18,968 bases of DNA from SUP05 sp964577715 (GTDB lineage Bacteria; Pseudomonadota; Gammaproteobacteria; PS1; Pseudothioglobaceae): assembly GCA_964577715.1 (NCBI GenBank), contig CAZOAA010000029.1, positions 1-18,968 of the forward strand, written 5' to 3'. Every line of letters begins with the position of its first letter. Within the stretch, counting starts at the first letter, position 1. Under the pieces are notes generated by a model. It had not been told where the DNA came from and did no database searches. It saw nothing but the letters and a program-made list of their open reading frames with translations. A program made the translations under genes and the position numbers. Shown piece by piece: positions 1-6,614 of the stretch.

Positions 1-61
1 ATCTTTTTGATACGGAATCTCTACCGTTATTAGTACTACCGCCTGCTTTTTTATGTGCCAT
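1..61 (-). CDS. rpmA: 50S ribosomal protein L27 (bL27), 5' part only
   Basis: Only the first 20 codons are in the window; the gene runs off the left edge. The translated start, MAHKKAGGSTNNGRDSVSKR, is the conserved N-terminus of bL27, which lies near the peptidyl-transferase centre of the large subunit. A Shine-Dalgarno GGAG sits at 70-73, overlapping the stop codon region of rplU, so translation of the two is probably coupled. The 11-bp gap and the standard rplU-rpmA order indicate one transcript from the promoter near 420. There is no N-terminal extension of the kind cleaved in Firmicutes. Confidence 0.93.
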   Translation of the reverse strand, partial: MAHKKAGGSTNNGRDSVSKR

Positions 62-72
62 GGGTTATTCTC

Positions 73-384
73 CTATGTCTTAATTTTTGTAATTTCAATT
101 TCAGTGAATAGCTGTCTGTGACCTTGCTGCTTCATTGAGTGCTTACGACGACGGAACTTTAAAATATGAACCTTTTTGCCTTTACCTTGTGAAATCACTT
201 TTGCCTCAACAGTTGCTTTAGCAACGGTTGGTGCACCAATTTGAACGTTATCACCATCAGCAACCATAAGTACTTCTTTGAAAGTTACTTTTTTGCCGGG
301 TTCAACTTCTAATTTTTCAACTTTTAGTGTTGCACCTTCGGCTACTCTAAACTGTTGACCACCTGTTTTAATTACTGCGTACAT
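73..384 (-). CDS. rplU: 50S ribosomal protein L21 (bL21)
   Basis: This 103-residue protein matches the usual bL21 length and begins MYAVIKTGGQQFRVAEG, the family signature. The basic stretch near residues 70-90 (KGKKVHILKFRRRK) is the 23S rRNA-binding part. bL21 is a primary large-subunit protein. The ATG at 384 has AGGA six bases upstream, which supports the start. It is followed 11 bp later by rpmA, the normal bacterial arrangement. Transcription probably begins just downstream of a TATAAT box at 420-425 on the minus strand. Confidence 0.97.
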   Translation of the reverse strand: MYAVIKTGGQQFRVAEGATLKVEKLEVEPGKKVTFKEVLMVADGDNVQIGAPTVAKATVEAKVISQGKGKKVHILKFRRRKHSMKQQGHRQLFTEIEITKIKT

Positions 385-419
385 AATAAATCCTAAATAG
401 GCTTACCAAAAAGAAAGCA

Positions 420-466
420 ATTATACGCGAACGAGTATGTTTATGAAAGGGTGTTTTAAGTATAAT
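420..466. promoter_or_regulatory. Back-to-back promoters of rplU-rpmA and ppiB-lpxH
   Basis: A perfect -10 hexamer TATAAT lies on the minus strand at 420-425, with a weak -35 candidate TTCATA 16 bp upstream, facing rplU. A second perfect TATAAT lies on the plus strand at 461-466, about 30 bp before the ppiB ATG; its -35 region is poor. The two start sites diverge from a stretch of about 45 bp. The -10 boxes are seen directly; promoter activity is inferred. Confidence 0.6.
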
Positions 467-496
467 TTGTGTTTTTATTTACACGGACTTTTAACA

Positions 497-982
497 ATGA
501 TTATTTTAGAAACCAACATGGGTAATATTCACATTAACGTTGATGCTGACAAAGCACCAATCAGTGCTCAAAACTTTATTGATTATGTCAATGACGGTTT
601 TTATGATGGTACGATTTTTCACCGTGTAATCAAAAACTTTATGATTCAAGGTGGTGGTTTTACTGAAGACATGAATCAAAAATCAACCAAAGCAGAAATT
701 GAAAATGAAGCTAATAATGGCTTAAAAAATGCTAAATACACTTTGGCAATGGCTAGAACAATGGCGCCACATTCAGCCAGTTCACAATTTTTTATCAACA
801 CAGCTGATAACGGATTTTTAGACTATCCAGGTCAGGATGGTTGGGGTTATTGTGTATTCGGCGAAGTAGTTGAAGGCCAAGATATTGTAGATAAAATTGG
901 CGTAGTAGCCACAGGTAATCAAGGCGGACATGCGGATGTGCCAAATGACGCTGTCACTATTACTAAAGCATACGTTCAGTAA
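497..982 (+). CDS. ppiB: Cyclophilin-type peptidyl-prolyl cis-trans isomerase, cytoplasmic
   Basis: The 161-residue protein is a complete cyclophilin domain. It catalyses cis-trans isomerisation of X-Pro bonds during protein folding. Visible active-site motifs are FHRVIKNFMIQGG (Arg43, Phe48, Gln51), the SSQFFIN segment near 94-100, and a GWGYCVFGEVVEG stretch near 115-127. I chose the ATG at 497, not the upstream one at 437. The added 20 residues have no cyclophilin similarity, and the likely -10 box (461-466) lies inside them, so they would not be transcribed in full. With this start there is no signal peptide, so the enzyme is the PpiB-type cytosolic form. lpxH follows after 2 bp, as in E. 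coli and many relatives. Confidence 0.93.
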   Translation: MIILETNMGNIHINVDADKAPISAQNFIDYVNDGFYDGTIFHRVIKNFMIQGGGFTEDMNQKSTKAEIENEANNGLKNAKYTLAMARTMAPHSASSQFFINTADNGFLDYPGQDGWGYCVFGEVVEGQDIVDKIGVVATGNQGGHADVPNDAVTITKAYVQ

Positions 983-984
983 CT

Positions 985-1692
985 ATGCTTAGTTCGCTAA
1001 TTATTGCGGACTTGCACCTCGTTGAAAACGAGGTAGAAAAAACGAATCTATTTGTAAAATTTTGTCAAAACGAGGCTTCAAAAGTAGATCGGCTGTTCAT
1101 CTTAGGTGATTTATTTAACACTTGGCTAGGTGATGATTTGTCGATTGAGCATTATCCAAGAATTATTTCAGCGCTAAAAACACTTAGCCGTACAACCAAA
1201 ATTTTCATCATGACGGGCAATAGAGACTTCCTCCTAGGTGATAAATTCTCTAAACAAACTAGTGCAGTACTGATTGATTCACCTTATTTACTTGAAACAA
1301 ATTTAGGACAATATGTACTAACACATGGCGATGAATTATGCACTGATGACAAAGGTTATCAACAGCTCAAGAGCATCTTGCAGCATCCAATTACAAAATT
1401 TATTTTCTTAAACCTACCGAAAAAACTACGCCTAAGATTGGCCGGACAATTGCGCAAAAAAAGTGTTAATGCTCAACAATACAAATCTAGTGAGATTATG
1501 GATGTTAACTCTGATGCAGTTAATGCACTAATGAAAAAATACCCAGATTCCAATTTAATACATGGGCACACGCACCGTCAAAACACGCACCCTGAAAAAA
1601 AATTTACTCGTTATGTGTTAGGCGACTGGGCAGTTGATAATGGTAATGCAATCCAAATAGATAAAGAGTTAAACTACCTTAAAATTCACTGA
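985..1692 (+). CDS. lpxH: UDP-2,3-diacylglucosamine diphosphatase
   Basis: LpxH hydrolyses UDP-2,3-diacylglucosamine to lipid X and UMP, the fourth step of lipid A synthesis, at the inner face of the cytoplasmic membrane. The 235 residues carry the full calcineurin-like metallophosphatase set: DLH (Asp9, His11), GDLFNTWLGDD (Asp42), GNRD (Asn79), THGD (His114) and GHTH (His193, His195). The length fits the family (about 240). The ATG is 2 bp after the ppiB stop, so the two are co-transcribed and probably translationally coupled. The last 24 bp overlap the end of the convergent ribonuclease gene. An 8-bp perfect hairpin lies within codons 11-17. Confidence 0.95.
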   Translation: MLSSLIIADLHLVENEVEKTNLFVKFCQNEASKVDRLFILGDLFNTWLGDDLSIEHYPRIISALKTLSRTTKIFIMTGNRDFLLGDKFSKQTSAVLIDSPYLLETNLGQYVLTHGDELCTDDKGYQQLKSILQHPITKFIFLNLPKKLRLRLAGQLRKKSVNAQQYKSSEIMDVNSDAVNALMKKYPDSNLIHGHTHRQNTHPEKKFTRYVLGDWAVDNGNAIQIDKELNYLKIH

Positions 1693-3474
1693 ACGCTCAA
1701 CCAAATCTACACTACTGACTTTAAGTAAAACTTTATCATCTAACGCCGGCAAGGTTTTAAACTTAATTTGCGTCATCATGCCCAGTTCAGGAATTAAAAA
1801 TAACACCTTATCCGCGCGCGAATCAACCATTACTCCTTCACCCAGCCACTTAGGATTTTGCATTAAGTATAAGCACTTGTAATGGTCATTACTTGCACGC
1901 AGAGTTTTTCCAATATCTGGCATGGCGGCATTCGTCATACCAATTAACTCTTTTACTCTGTCCTTGTTAAGTAATGGTTGTCCAGTAATAAAATTAGACA
2001 ACTGTTGATGCGCCAACAAGTCTAAATACCTTCTGAGTGGGCTGGTAACTCGCAGATAAGCATTGAGTCCTAACCCGTAATGAGGCATAGATTTGGTTGA
2101 TGTTGCGGATCGTTTAAAAAACTTTGTTGCAGCAAATGACTCAGATAAAGTTAAATTGTCTTTATTATCAAGTGTTGCTTGTGGAAATTCACCCTCATCT
2201 TGAACAGCATACGGCATTGTAATTTCATTCTCAATAGAAAACTGGGCAATGGCACTACCTGCCATAATCATCATCTCAGCAATCATCTCTCGCGAAGGAG
2301 AGCTAATTTGTTTAGAAATCTCTACTATTCCTTCTTTAAGTCTGACATCTACTCTAGGTAAATCTAAGCTAACTGCACCATTTTTATCTCGAGAGTTTTT
2401 GTGCAAATCTACAGCGGTTTGTATTTTAGATAAATCTTCATTAGACGCTAATACTTGGTTGGCCTTATCATAACTCATCTTAGTGACTTTAATCATACTA
2501 TGAGAAACTTCAATATCAGTAATATGGCCATTATCTAAAACAAAACCAACCGATAAAGCCGGTGAATTATCGCCCAAACCCAATGCACACAACTCGGTTA
2601 CGGATACTGGCAGCATATGCAAAATTTGATCCGGCAAATATAAGTTTGATGCACGCTCTATTGCATATTCATCCAACTCAGAACTCGAACCCACTACACG
2701 AGCCACATCGGCAATATGCACCCAAAGCTTATCACCATCAACACTAATGGCATCATCAGCATCGTTGGAGCCAGAATTATCAATTGCATAACTAGTAAGA
2801 TGCGTTAAATCAACGCGCTGAATCTCGTTCATAGCAACGTCCATTTCTACATCATCTGGAATGCCGTGTCGCTTAGGATAAGGGTTAAAACTTGGCTCTA
2901 AGTATTTCAGTCTTAATAAAAGCTTATAGGCTGCCTCTGGTGTATTATCAACACCAAGGTGTGTAAGTACTTTTGCATGCTTAGATTGATTTAGTGCAAC
3001 TTTTTCAATCTCTTTAATATGAACTAAATCTTGCTCATCATAAGTATTGTTATTAATATTATCAATACAATTTTTCAGACTCTCAACTTCTAATTTTTCA
3101 GCATCACGCTTTGCTTGAATACTTTCAACCTGCTTAGTAGGGCGAACAAATACCATGTCTTTTTGCCAATAAAAATACAGGCCATCTTCTACCAATAAAC
3201 AAGTGCACCAAGCATTTTGAGCAGTATATTCATCGAACAACCACTCAGTAACTTCTTGTAAAGATAGATTTTCTTCTTGAAAATCATCAAGTACAGAAGT
3301 GTCTGCATGGGCACAATCTTCATTGACCTTGGTAAACTCAGGATGTATAAAACGAAAGTCTTTTTCCCTGACTTTGCGCGTAGACCCATCAGTAAATTCT
3401 AATTCGAACTTGTGTGTATTTTGCCCAGCAATACGAGCAGGCTTGCCTTTATAGGCAACCAGTGAATTAATCAA
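1669..3474 (-). CDS. RNB-domain exoribonuclease (RNase II family, Zam/DrII-like architecture)
   Basis: The 601-residue protein contains an RNB catalytic domain (about 220-510) of the processive 3'-5' exoribonuclease family. The four metal-binding aspartates are present in AIDNSGSNDADDAI (Asp232, 238, 240, 241). TSPLRRYLDLLAHQQL (about 477-492) is the conserved arginine motif. The N-terminus (SLVAYKGKPARIAG) lacks the paired cold-shock domains of E. coli RNase II. It looks more like the Zam/Deinococcus-type group, with a helical linker before RNB and a short beta-rich C-terminus from about 545. I therefore leave the symbol blank, although it may be annotated rnb. The start is TTG: an in-frame TAG lies seven codons upstream, and no ATG precedes the family's conserved N-terminal motif. 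It starts 13 bp after gcvH and is probably in the same transcript. Confidence 0.85.
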   Translation of the reverse strand: MINSLVAYKGKPARIAGQNTHKFELEFTDGSTRKVREKDFRFIHPEFTKVNEDCAHADTSVLDDFQEENLSLQEVTEWLFDEYTAQNAWCTCLLVEDGLYFYWQKDMVFVRPTKQVESIQAKRDAEKLEVESLKNCIDNINNNTYDEQDLVHIKEIEKVALNQSKHAKVLTHLGVDNTPEAAYKLLLRLKYLEPSFNPYPKRHGIPDDVEMDVAMNEIQRVDLTHLTSYAIDNSGSNDADDAISVDGDKLWVHIADVARVVGSSSELDEYAIERASNLYLPDQILHMLPVSVTELCALGLGDNSPALSVGFVLDNGHITDIEVSHSMIKVTKMSYDKANQVLASNEDLSKIQTAVDLHKNSRDKNGAVSLDLPRVDVRLKEGIVEISKQISSPSREMIAEMMIMAGSAIAQFSIENEITMPYAVQDEGEFPQATLDNKDNLTLSESFAATKFFKRSATSTKSMPHYGLGLNAYLRVTSPLRRYLDLLAHQQLSNFITGQPLLNKDRVKELIGMTNAAMPDIGKTLRASNDHYKCLYLMQNPKWLGEGVMVDSRADKVLFLIPELGMMTQIKFKTLPALDDKVLLKVSSVDLVERSVNFKVV

Positions 3475-3487
3475 TGTAAGTTTTGGC

Positions 3488-3862
3488 TTAGTCTAGTGTT
3501 TCAGCGTAAGAGGCTGCATCCATTAAGCCGTCAATACCATCAGATTTAAACTTAACTAACCAACCGTCGTCATAACAGCTTGAGTTAACCAGCTCTGGCT
3601 CATCATCAAGCGCTTCATTGGCTTCAACAACCTCAAGATCAGCAGGGGCATAAACACCACTCGCTGCTTTTACAGACTCCACCACACAAAACTCATCTTC
3701 AGCTGAAGCTTCGTCACCTTGACTTGGTAATTCAACAAATACCATATCACCTAGTAACGCTTGTGCATGATCAGAAATTCCCATGGTATAGGTGCCATCG
3801 CCATTGTCTAAAACCCATTCATGGGTTTCTGTGTATTGTCTGTCATCTCTTATATCGCTCAT
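3488..3862 (-). CDS. gcvH: Glycine cleavage system H protein
   Basis: GcvH carries the lipoyl arm that shuttles the aminomethyl group between the P, T and L proteins during glycine decarboxylation. The 124 residues are the usual length. The lipoylation site is the Lys in VVESVKAASGVYAP (Lys65), and the N-terminal THEWV motif is present. A good Shine-Dalgarno, AGGAG, lies eight bases before the ATG. The gene follows gcvT by 20 bp and precedes the ribonuclease by 13 bp. The usual third partner, gcvP, is not next to it. Confidence 0.97.
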   Translation of the reverse strand: MSDIRDDRQYTETHEWVLDNGDGTYTMGISDHAQALLGDMVFVELPSQGDEASAEDEFCVVESVKAASGVYAPADLEVVEANEALDDEPELVNSSCYDDGWLVKFKSDGIDGLMDAASYAETLD

Positions 3863-3882
3863 ATTTAAATCTCCTAATTCTT

Positions 3883-4959
3883 CTAAACCAATACTTTGCC
3901 ATTACGCACGAATGGCGGTTTAACTATTTTAGCCGAAACCAACTTATTTCTCATCTCAATTTCGCATGATCCTACCGAACCCATTGGTACGCTTGCGAGC
4001 GCAATAGCTTTCCCCATGGTTGGTGAAAAACTACCCGAAGTTACCTCTCCTTCACCCAAACTAGTGACAACTTTTTGATGGTCACGAATCACACCCTTTC
4101 CTTCTAATACCAATCCAACAATTGTCTTCTCAACACCCTTGTCTCTTAGATCTTCTAATGCATCTCGGCCAACAAAATTTCTATCTTCATCACTCAGGTC
4201 AACCGTCCAAGTAAGTGCTGCCTCAAGTGGCGATACTTCTTCATTCATTTCCGAACCATACAGACTCATCCCTGCTTCTAATCGAAGCGTATCACGCGCA
4301 CCCAAGCCACAAGGTTTGACGCCTGATTCTAGTAGCATCTTCCAAGTAAATTCAGCCGATTTTTCAGGAATCATAATCTCAAATCCGTCCTCGCCAGTAT
4401 AGCCAGTACGTGCAATGAATAATCCGCCTAATACAGCTGCATTAAAAGGTTTTAAATCACCTGCAACTTCTTCAACGCCAGGCATAGCTTCATAAACTTT
4501 TTGACGAGAATTAGGCCCTTGAACTGCAATCATAGCCAAGTCTAATCTAGGCTCCACAGACACATCAAAACCTTCAGATTGCTGATTAATCCAAGCAATG
4601 TCTTTTTCTGTTGTACCAGCATTAATTACCATACGATAATTTTCATCATCTTGGTAATAAACAATTAAATCATCAACCACGCCACCAATTTTATTGAGCA
4701 TGCAACTATATAGTGCCTTACCTGAATTTTTTAATTTATCTACATCATTGGCAATCAATGTTTGCAAAAAAGACTTCGCATCAACACCTTTAAAATCAAC
4801 CGTGGTCATGTGAGAAACATCGAACATGCCAGCATCTTGACGAACCTGATGATGTTCCTGGATTTGTGAACCATAATTAAGCGGCATTTCCCAGCCACCA
4901 AAATCAACCATCTTGCCGCCAGCATCAATATGCGCCTGATATAAAGGGGTTTTTTTCAT
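3883..4959 (-). CDS. gcvT: Glycine cleavage system T protein (aminomethyltransferase)
   Basis: GcvT transfers the methylene group from lipoylated GcvH to tetrahydrofolate and releases ammonia. The 358-residue protein is normal length. It starts with the family signature (TPLYQAHIDAGGKMVDFGGW) and has the folate-site segment GGVVDDLIVYY, with an Asp pair at 96-97, near the position of the E. coli catalytic Asp. Further family motifs are RTGYTGEDGFEI and GLGARDTLRLEAGM. GGAG at 4966-4969 supports the ATG. It lies 28 bp after yciB and 20 bp before gcvH. I see no glycine-riboswitch-like structure in the short upstream gap, so regulation probably lies further upstream or is absent. Confidence 0.97.
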   Translation of the reverse strand: MKKTPLYQAHIDAGGKMVDFGGWEMPLNYGSQIQEHHQVRQDAGMFDVSHMTTVDFKGVDAKSFLQTLIANDVDKLKNSGKALYSCMLNKIGGVVDDLIVYYQDDENYRMVINAGTTEKDIAWINQQSEGFDVSVEPRLDLAMIAVQGPNSRQKVYEAMPGVEEVAGDLKPFNAAVLGGLFIARTGYTGEDGFEIMIPEKSAEFTWKMLLESGVKPCGLGARDTLRLEAGMSLYGSEMNEEVSPLEAALTWTVDLSDEDRNFVGRDALEDLRDKGVEKTIVGLVLEGKGVIRDHQKVVTSLGEGEVTSGSFSPTMGKAIALASVPMGSVGSCEIEMRNKLVSAKIVKPPFVRNGKVLV

Positions 4960-4987
4960 GAGTTGCTCCGTAAGTAAATATTAAAGA

Positions 4988-5635
4988 CTATGTCTTCTCT
5001 TTAATATATTTACTAATTGACGCTACAGTGATAATAATCAAAATAAACGTAAGTCCCATTGTGCCAAATAGTTTAAAGTTAACCCAAGATTCTTCACTTT
5101 GTTGTGCCATAAGACATAAATTTTCAACTACTGTTGTTGCGCAATTAATTTCAGTAAGTTCTATTTTAGGGTCAATATCCGTTGCAGAGAAAAATAAATC
5201 CCTTGTACTAAGTGCTAGATTTACATAATAAGCATTAACAATCGCAATACCAACAAATCCCACACCCCATAGCCAAGTCAGATTGTTCCATACTTGTGAA
5301 GGGAGTTCCATCTCTTTGCCAAGCATTCTTTGTAAGAGGGTTTTTTTACCAATCCATATACTTGTTATTAATGCTAAAGCAAATACAACATATAGCACAC
5401 TAACTTTCCACATAATAAATGCTGGATCATTCACGGCTAACGTAATGCCGCCAAACACTATAAGTAAACCAAACGTTATAAGGTGTGATTTTTCAAACTT
5501 TCCTGTTTGATAACGAGTGATCCCCATCTGCAGAGCAGTTGCACCAATCATGGCATAAATTGCCATATATAAACCATAGAGCTTATAAACAATAAAAAAT
5601 AGTGCGATTGGAAAAAAATCAAGTAGGAATTTCAT
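4988..5635 (-). CDS. yciB: Inner-membrane-spanning protein YciB (septation protein A family)
   Basis: YciB/IspZ is a polytopic inner-membrane protein linked in enterobacteria to cell-envelope synthesis and septation; its biochemical role is not settled. The 215 residues start MKFLLDFFPIALFF, the family signature, and contain about five hydrophobic segments. LPSQVWNNLTWLWG (111-124) and WVNFKLFGTMGLTFI (184-198) are also diagnostic. Most homologues are near 180 residues; this one has roughly 35-40 extra residues at about 144-182, between two membrane segments, with Cys165 and Cys174. I chose the ATG at 5635 because it forms an ATGA overlap with the upstream stop and matches the family N-terminus; a longer start at 5653 would add six residues. 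Confidence 0.92.
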   Translation of the reverse strand: MKFLLDFFPIALFFIVYKLYGLYMAIYAMIGATALQMGITRYQTGKFEKSHLITFGLLIVFGGITLAVNDPAFIMWKVSVLYVVFALALITSIWIGKKTLLQRMLGKEMELPSQVWNNLTWLWGVGFVGIAIVNAYYVNLALSTRDLFFSATDIDPKIELTEINCATTVVENLCLMAQQSEESWVNFKLFGTMGLTFILIIITVASISKYIKEKT

Positions 5636-5838
5636 AGGCAGTTTTTCGAACAATAAACTTTGTTGTTTTGGATAATAGCTTCATTTTCAGGGATATGTGT
5701 TTTGCAAGTACTGCAAGCTAACATTTTATTACCTGATGGTTTTTGACTTAATTCACTCGGGCGTTTTCTAATTTTTTTAAACAAACTAAATCCAAGCCAA
5801 ACGACTAACAAAACAACAATTAATTTGACAATCCCCAT
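5632..5838 (-). CDS. Small membrane-anchored PP0621-like protein with a four-cysteine C-terminus
   Basis: The 68-residue protein has one N-terminal hydrophobic segment (about residues 3-20), a basic stretch (KKIRKR), a short linker, and then a small cysteine cluster: CSTC (42, 45) and YCSKNC (63, 67). This resembles a zinc-ribbon fold and the PP0621-type uncharacterised family found in Proteobacteria. The function is not known. The topology probably places the cysteines in the cytoplasm because basic residues follow the membrane segment. Its stop overlaps the yciB start by ATGA, so translation is coupled. A GTG at 5850 could add four residues; neither start has a clear ribosome-binding site. 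Confidence 0.75.
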   Translation of the reverse strand: MGIVKLIVVLLVVWLGFSLFKKIRKRPSELSQKPSGNKMLACSTCKTHIPENEAIIQNNKVYCSKNCL

Positions 5839-5860
5839 AGAATTTAACACTTACAAAATC

Positions 5861-5889
5861 TCGAATTTTACCGTTACTTAGTATATAAT
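5861..5889 (+). promoter_or_regulatory. Probable promoter of tRNA-Leu
   Basis: A perfect -10 hexamer TATAAT lies at 5884-5889, with TCGAAT at 5861-5866 as a weak -35 (three of six matches) and a 17-bp spacer. Transcription would start about 20 bp before the mature tRNA. The region also separates the minus-strand operon from the tRNA. Confidence 0.5.
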
Positions 5890-5912
5890 TCCTTGTTTTT
5901 CGCAAGCCCTTT

Positions 5913-5999
5913 GCCCGGGTGGTGAAATTGGTAGACACACAGGACTTAAAATCCTGCGGCTTCACGGCCGTGCCGGTTCGATTCCGGCCCCGGGCACCA
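5913..5999 (+). tRNA. tRNA-Leu (anticodon UAA)
   Basis: The 87-nt sequence folds as a class II tRNA. The acceptor stem GCCCGGG pairs with CCCGGGC at 5989-5995. The anticodon stem CAGGA/TCCTG encloses the loop CTTAAAA, with anticodon TAA at 5947-5949. There is a long variable arm (GCGGCTTCACGGCCGT region) and a T arm GCCGG-TTCGATT-CCGGC. The 3' CCA is encoded (5997-5999). The UAA anticodon and long variable arm identify leucine. A degenerate tandem copy follows about 133 bp downstream. Confidence 0.97.
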
Positions 6000-6037
6000 T
6001 ATTTAAAATCTACTTATTTGTCCTGAGTGTCAATTTT

Positions 6038-6133
6038 ACCTAGTGAAATTGGTGGACTATTGTTAGATACATAGGGACTTAAAATCCTGCGGCTTCACGA
6101 AAGCTGAGATTTTAATTCCAACCCTAGGAACCA
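6038..6133 (+). pseudogene. Decayed tandem duplicate of tRNA-Leu(UAA)
   Basis: This stretch aligns with the adjacent tRNA-Leu along its whole length. The anticodon arm and first half of the variable arm are identical over 25 nt (6075-6099 against 5942-5966). The D-loop segment GTGAAATTGG is kept but followed by an insertion of about 12 nt. The T arm no longer pairs, and the conserved TTCGATT loop is lost. Only about five acceptor pairs (CCTAG/CTAGG) remain. The CCA end and 10 bp of 3' flank (ACCATATTTA) are shared with the parent. It is almost certainly not a working tRNA. Boundaries are approximate at the 5' end. Confidence 0.85.
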
Positions 6134-6143
6134 TATTTAGTTT

Positions 6144-6149
6144 TATAAT
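6144..6149 (+). promoter_or_regulatory. Candidate -10 box for ridA-recG
   Basis: A perfect TATAAT lies 28 bp before the ridA start codon, directly after the tRNA remnant. I cannot see a good -35 at 16-18 bp upstream, so this is a weak call. Confidence 0.35.
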
Positions 6150-6177
6150 TAACATATCTAAAAAATAATACTTAATT

Positions 6178-6585
6178 ATGCAAAAACACACTATCTCAAC
6201 TGACAAAGCCCCCCAAGCAATTGGCACTTATTCACAAGCTGTTTGTACCACAGGCGGCTCTACTATTTACCTATCAGGCCAAATCCCTTTAGTACCTGAA
6301 ACCATGGAGATGGTTGAAGGTGATATTAGCGCGCAAATCAACCAAGTATTTGAAAATCTCGCTGCTGTTTGCAAAGAATCTGGCGGTGGCCTCGGTGATA
6401 TTGTTAAGCTCAATATCTTTTTAACAGATCTTAATAATTTCCCAATTGTTAATGAGATTATGGCACAACATTTTGATAAACCCTATCCTGCACGTGCGGC
6501 CGTTGGCATTAATGAACTACCAAAAGGTGCGCAGGTTGAAATGGATGGCGTAATGGTGATAGAGCCGTGTAATTACACCTACTAA
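6178..6585 (+). CDS. ridA: RidA family reactive intermediate/imine deaminase
   Basis: RidA proteins hydrolyse reactive enamine/imine intermediates such as 2-aminoacrylate, released by PLP enzymes like threonine dehydratase, and so protect other PLP enzymes. The 135-residue chain has the family motifs: GTYSQAV (Tyr18), YLSGQIPL, and PYPARAAVGINELPKGAQVEMD, with the substrate carboxylate-binding Arg106 and Glu121. RidA acts as a cytosolic trimer. It lies 29 bp upstream of recG, a pairing common in Gammaproteobacteria (often after spoT, absent here). The upstream region holds the tRNA remnant, not spoT. No strong Shine-Dalgarno is visible. Confidence 0.93.
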   Translation: MQKHTISTDKAPQAIGTYSQAVCTTGGSTIYLSGQIPLVPETMEMVEGDISAQINQVFENLAAVCKESGGGLGDIVKLNIFLTDLNNFPIVNEIMAQHFDKPYPARAAVGINELPKGAQVEMDGVMVIEPCNYTY

Positions 6586-6614
6586 AAAGATATCACCTTT
6601 AAACGATAGCGCCC

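Noticed and set aside
437..496. A 20-residue N-terminal extension of ppiB that looks slightly like a leader peptide
   Set aside because: The probable -10 box lies inside it, cyclophilin homology begins at the ATG at 497, and the segment has cysteines and charges unlike a clean signal peptide.
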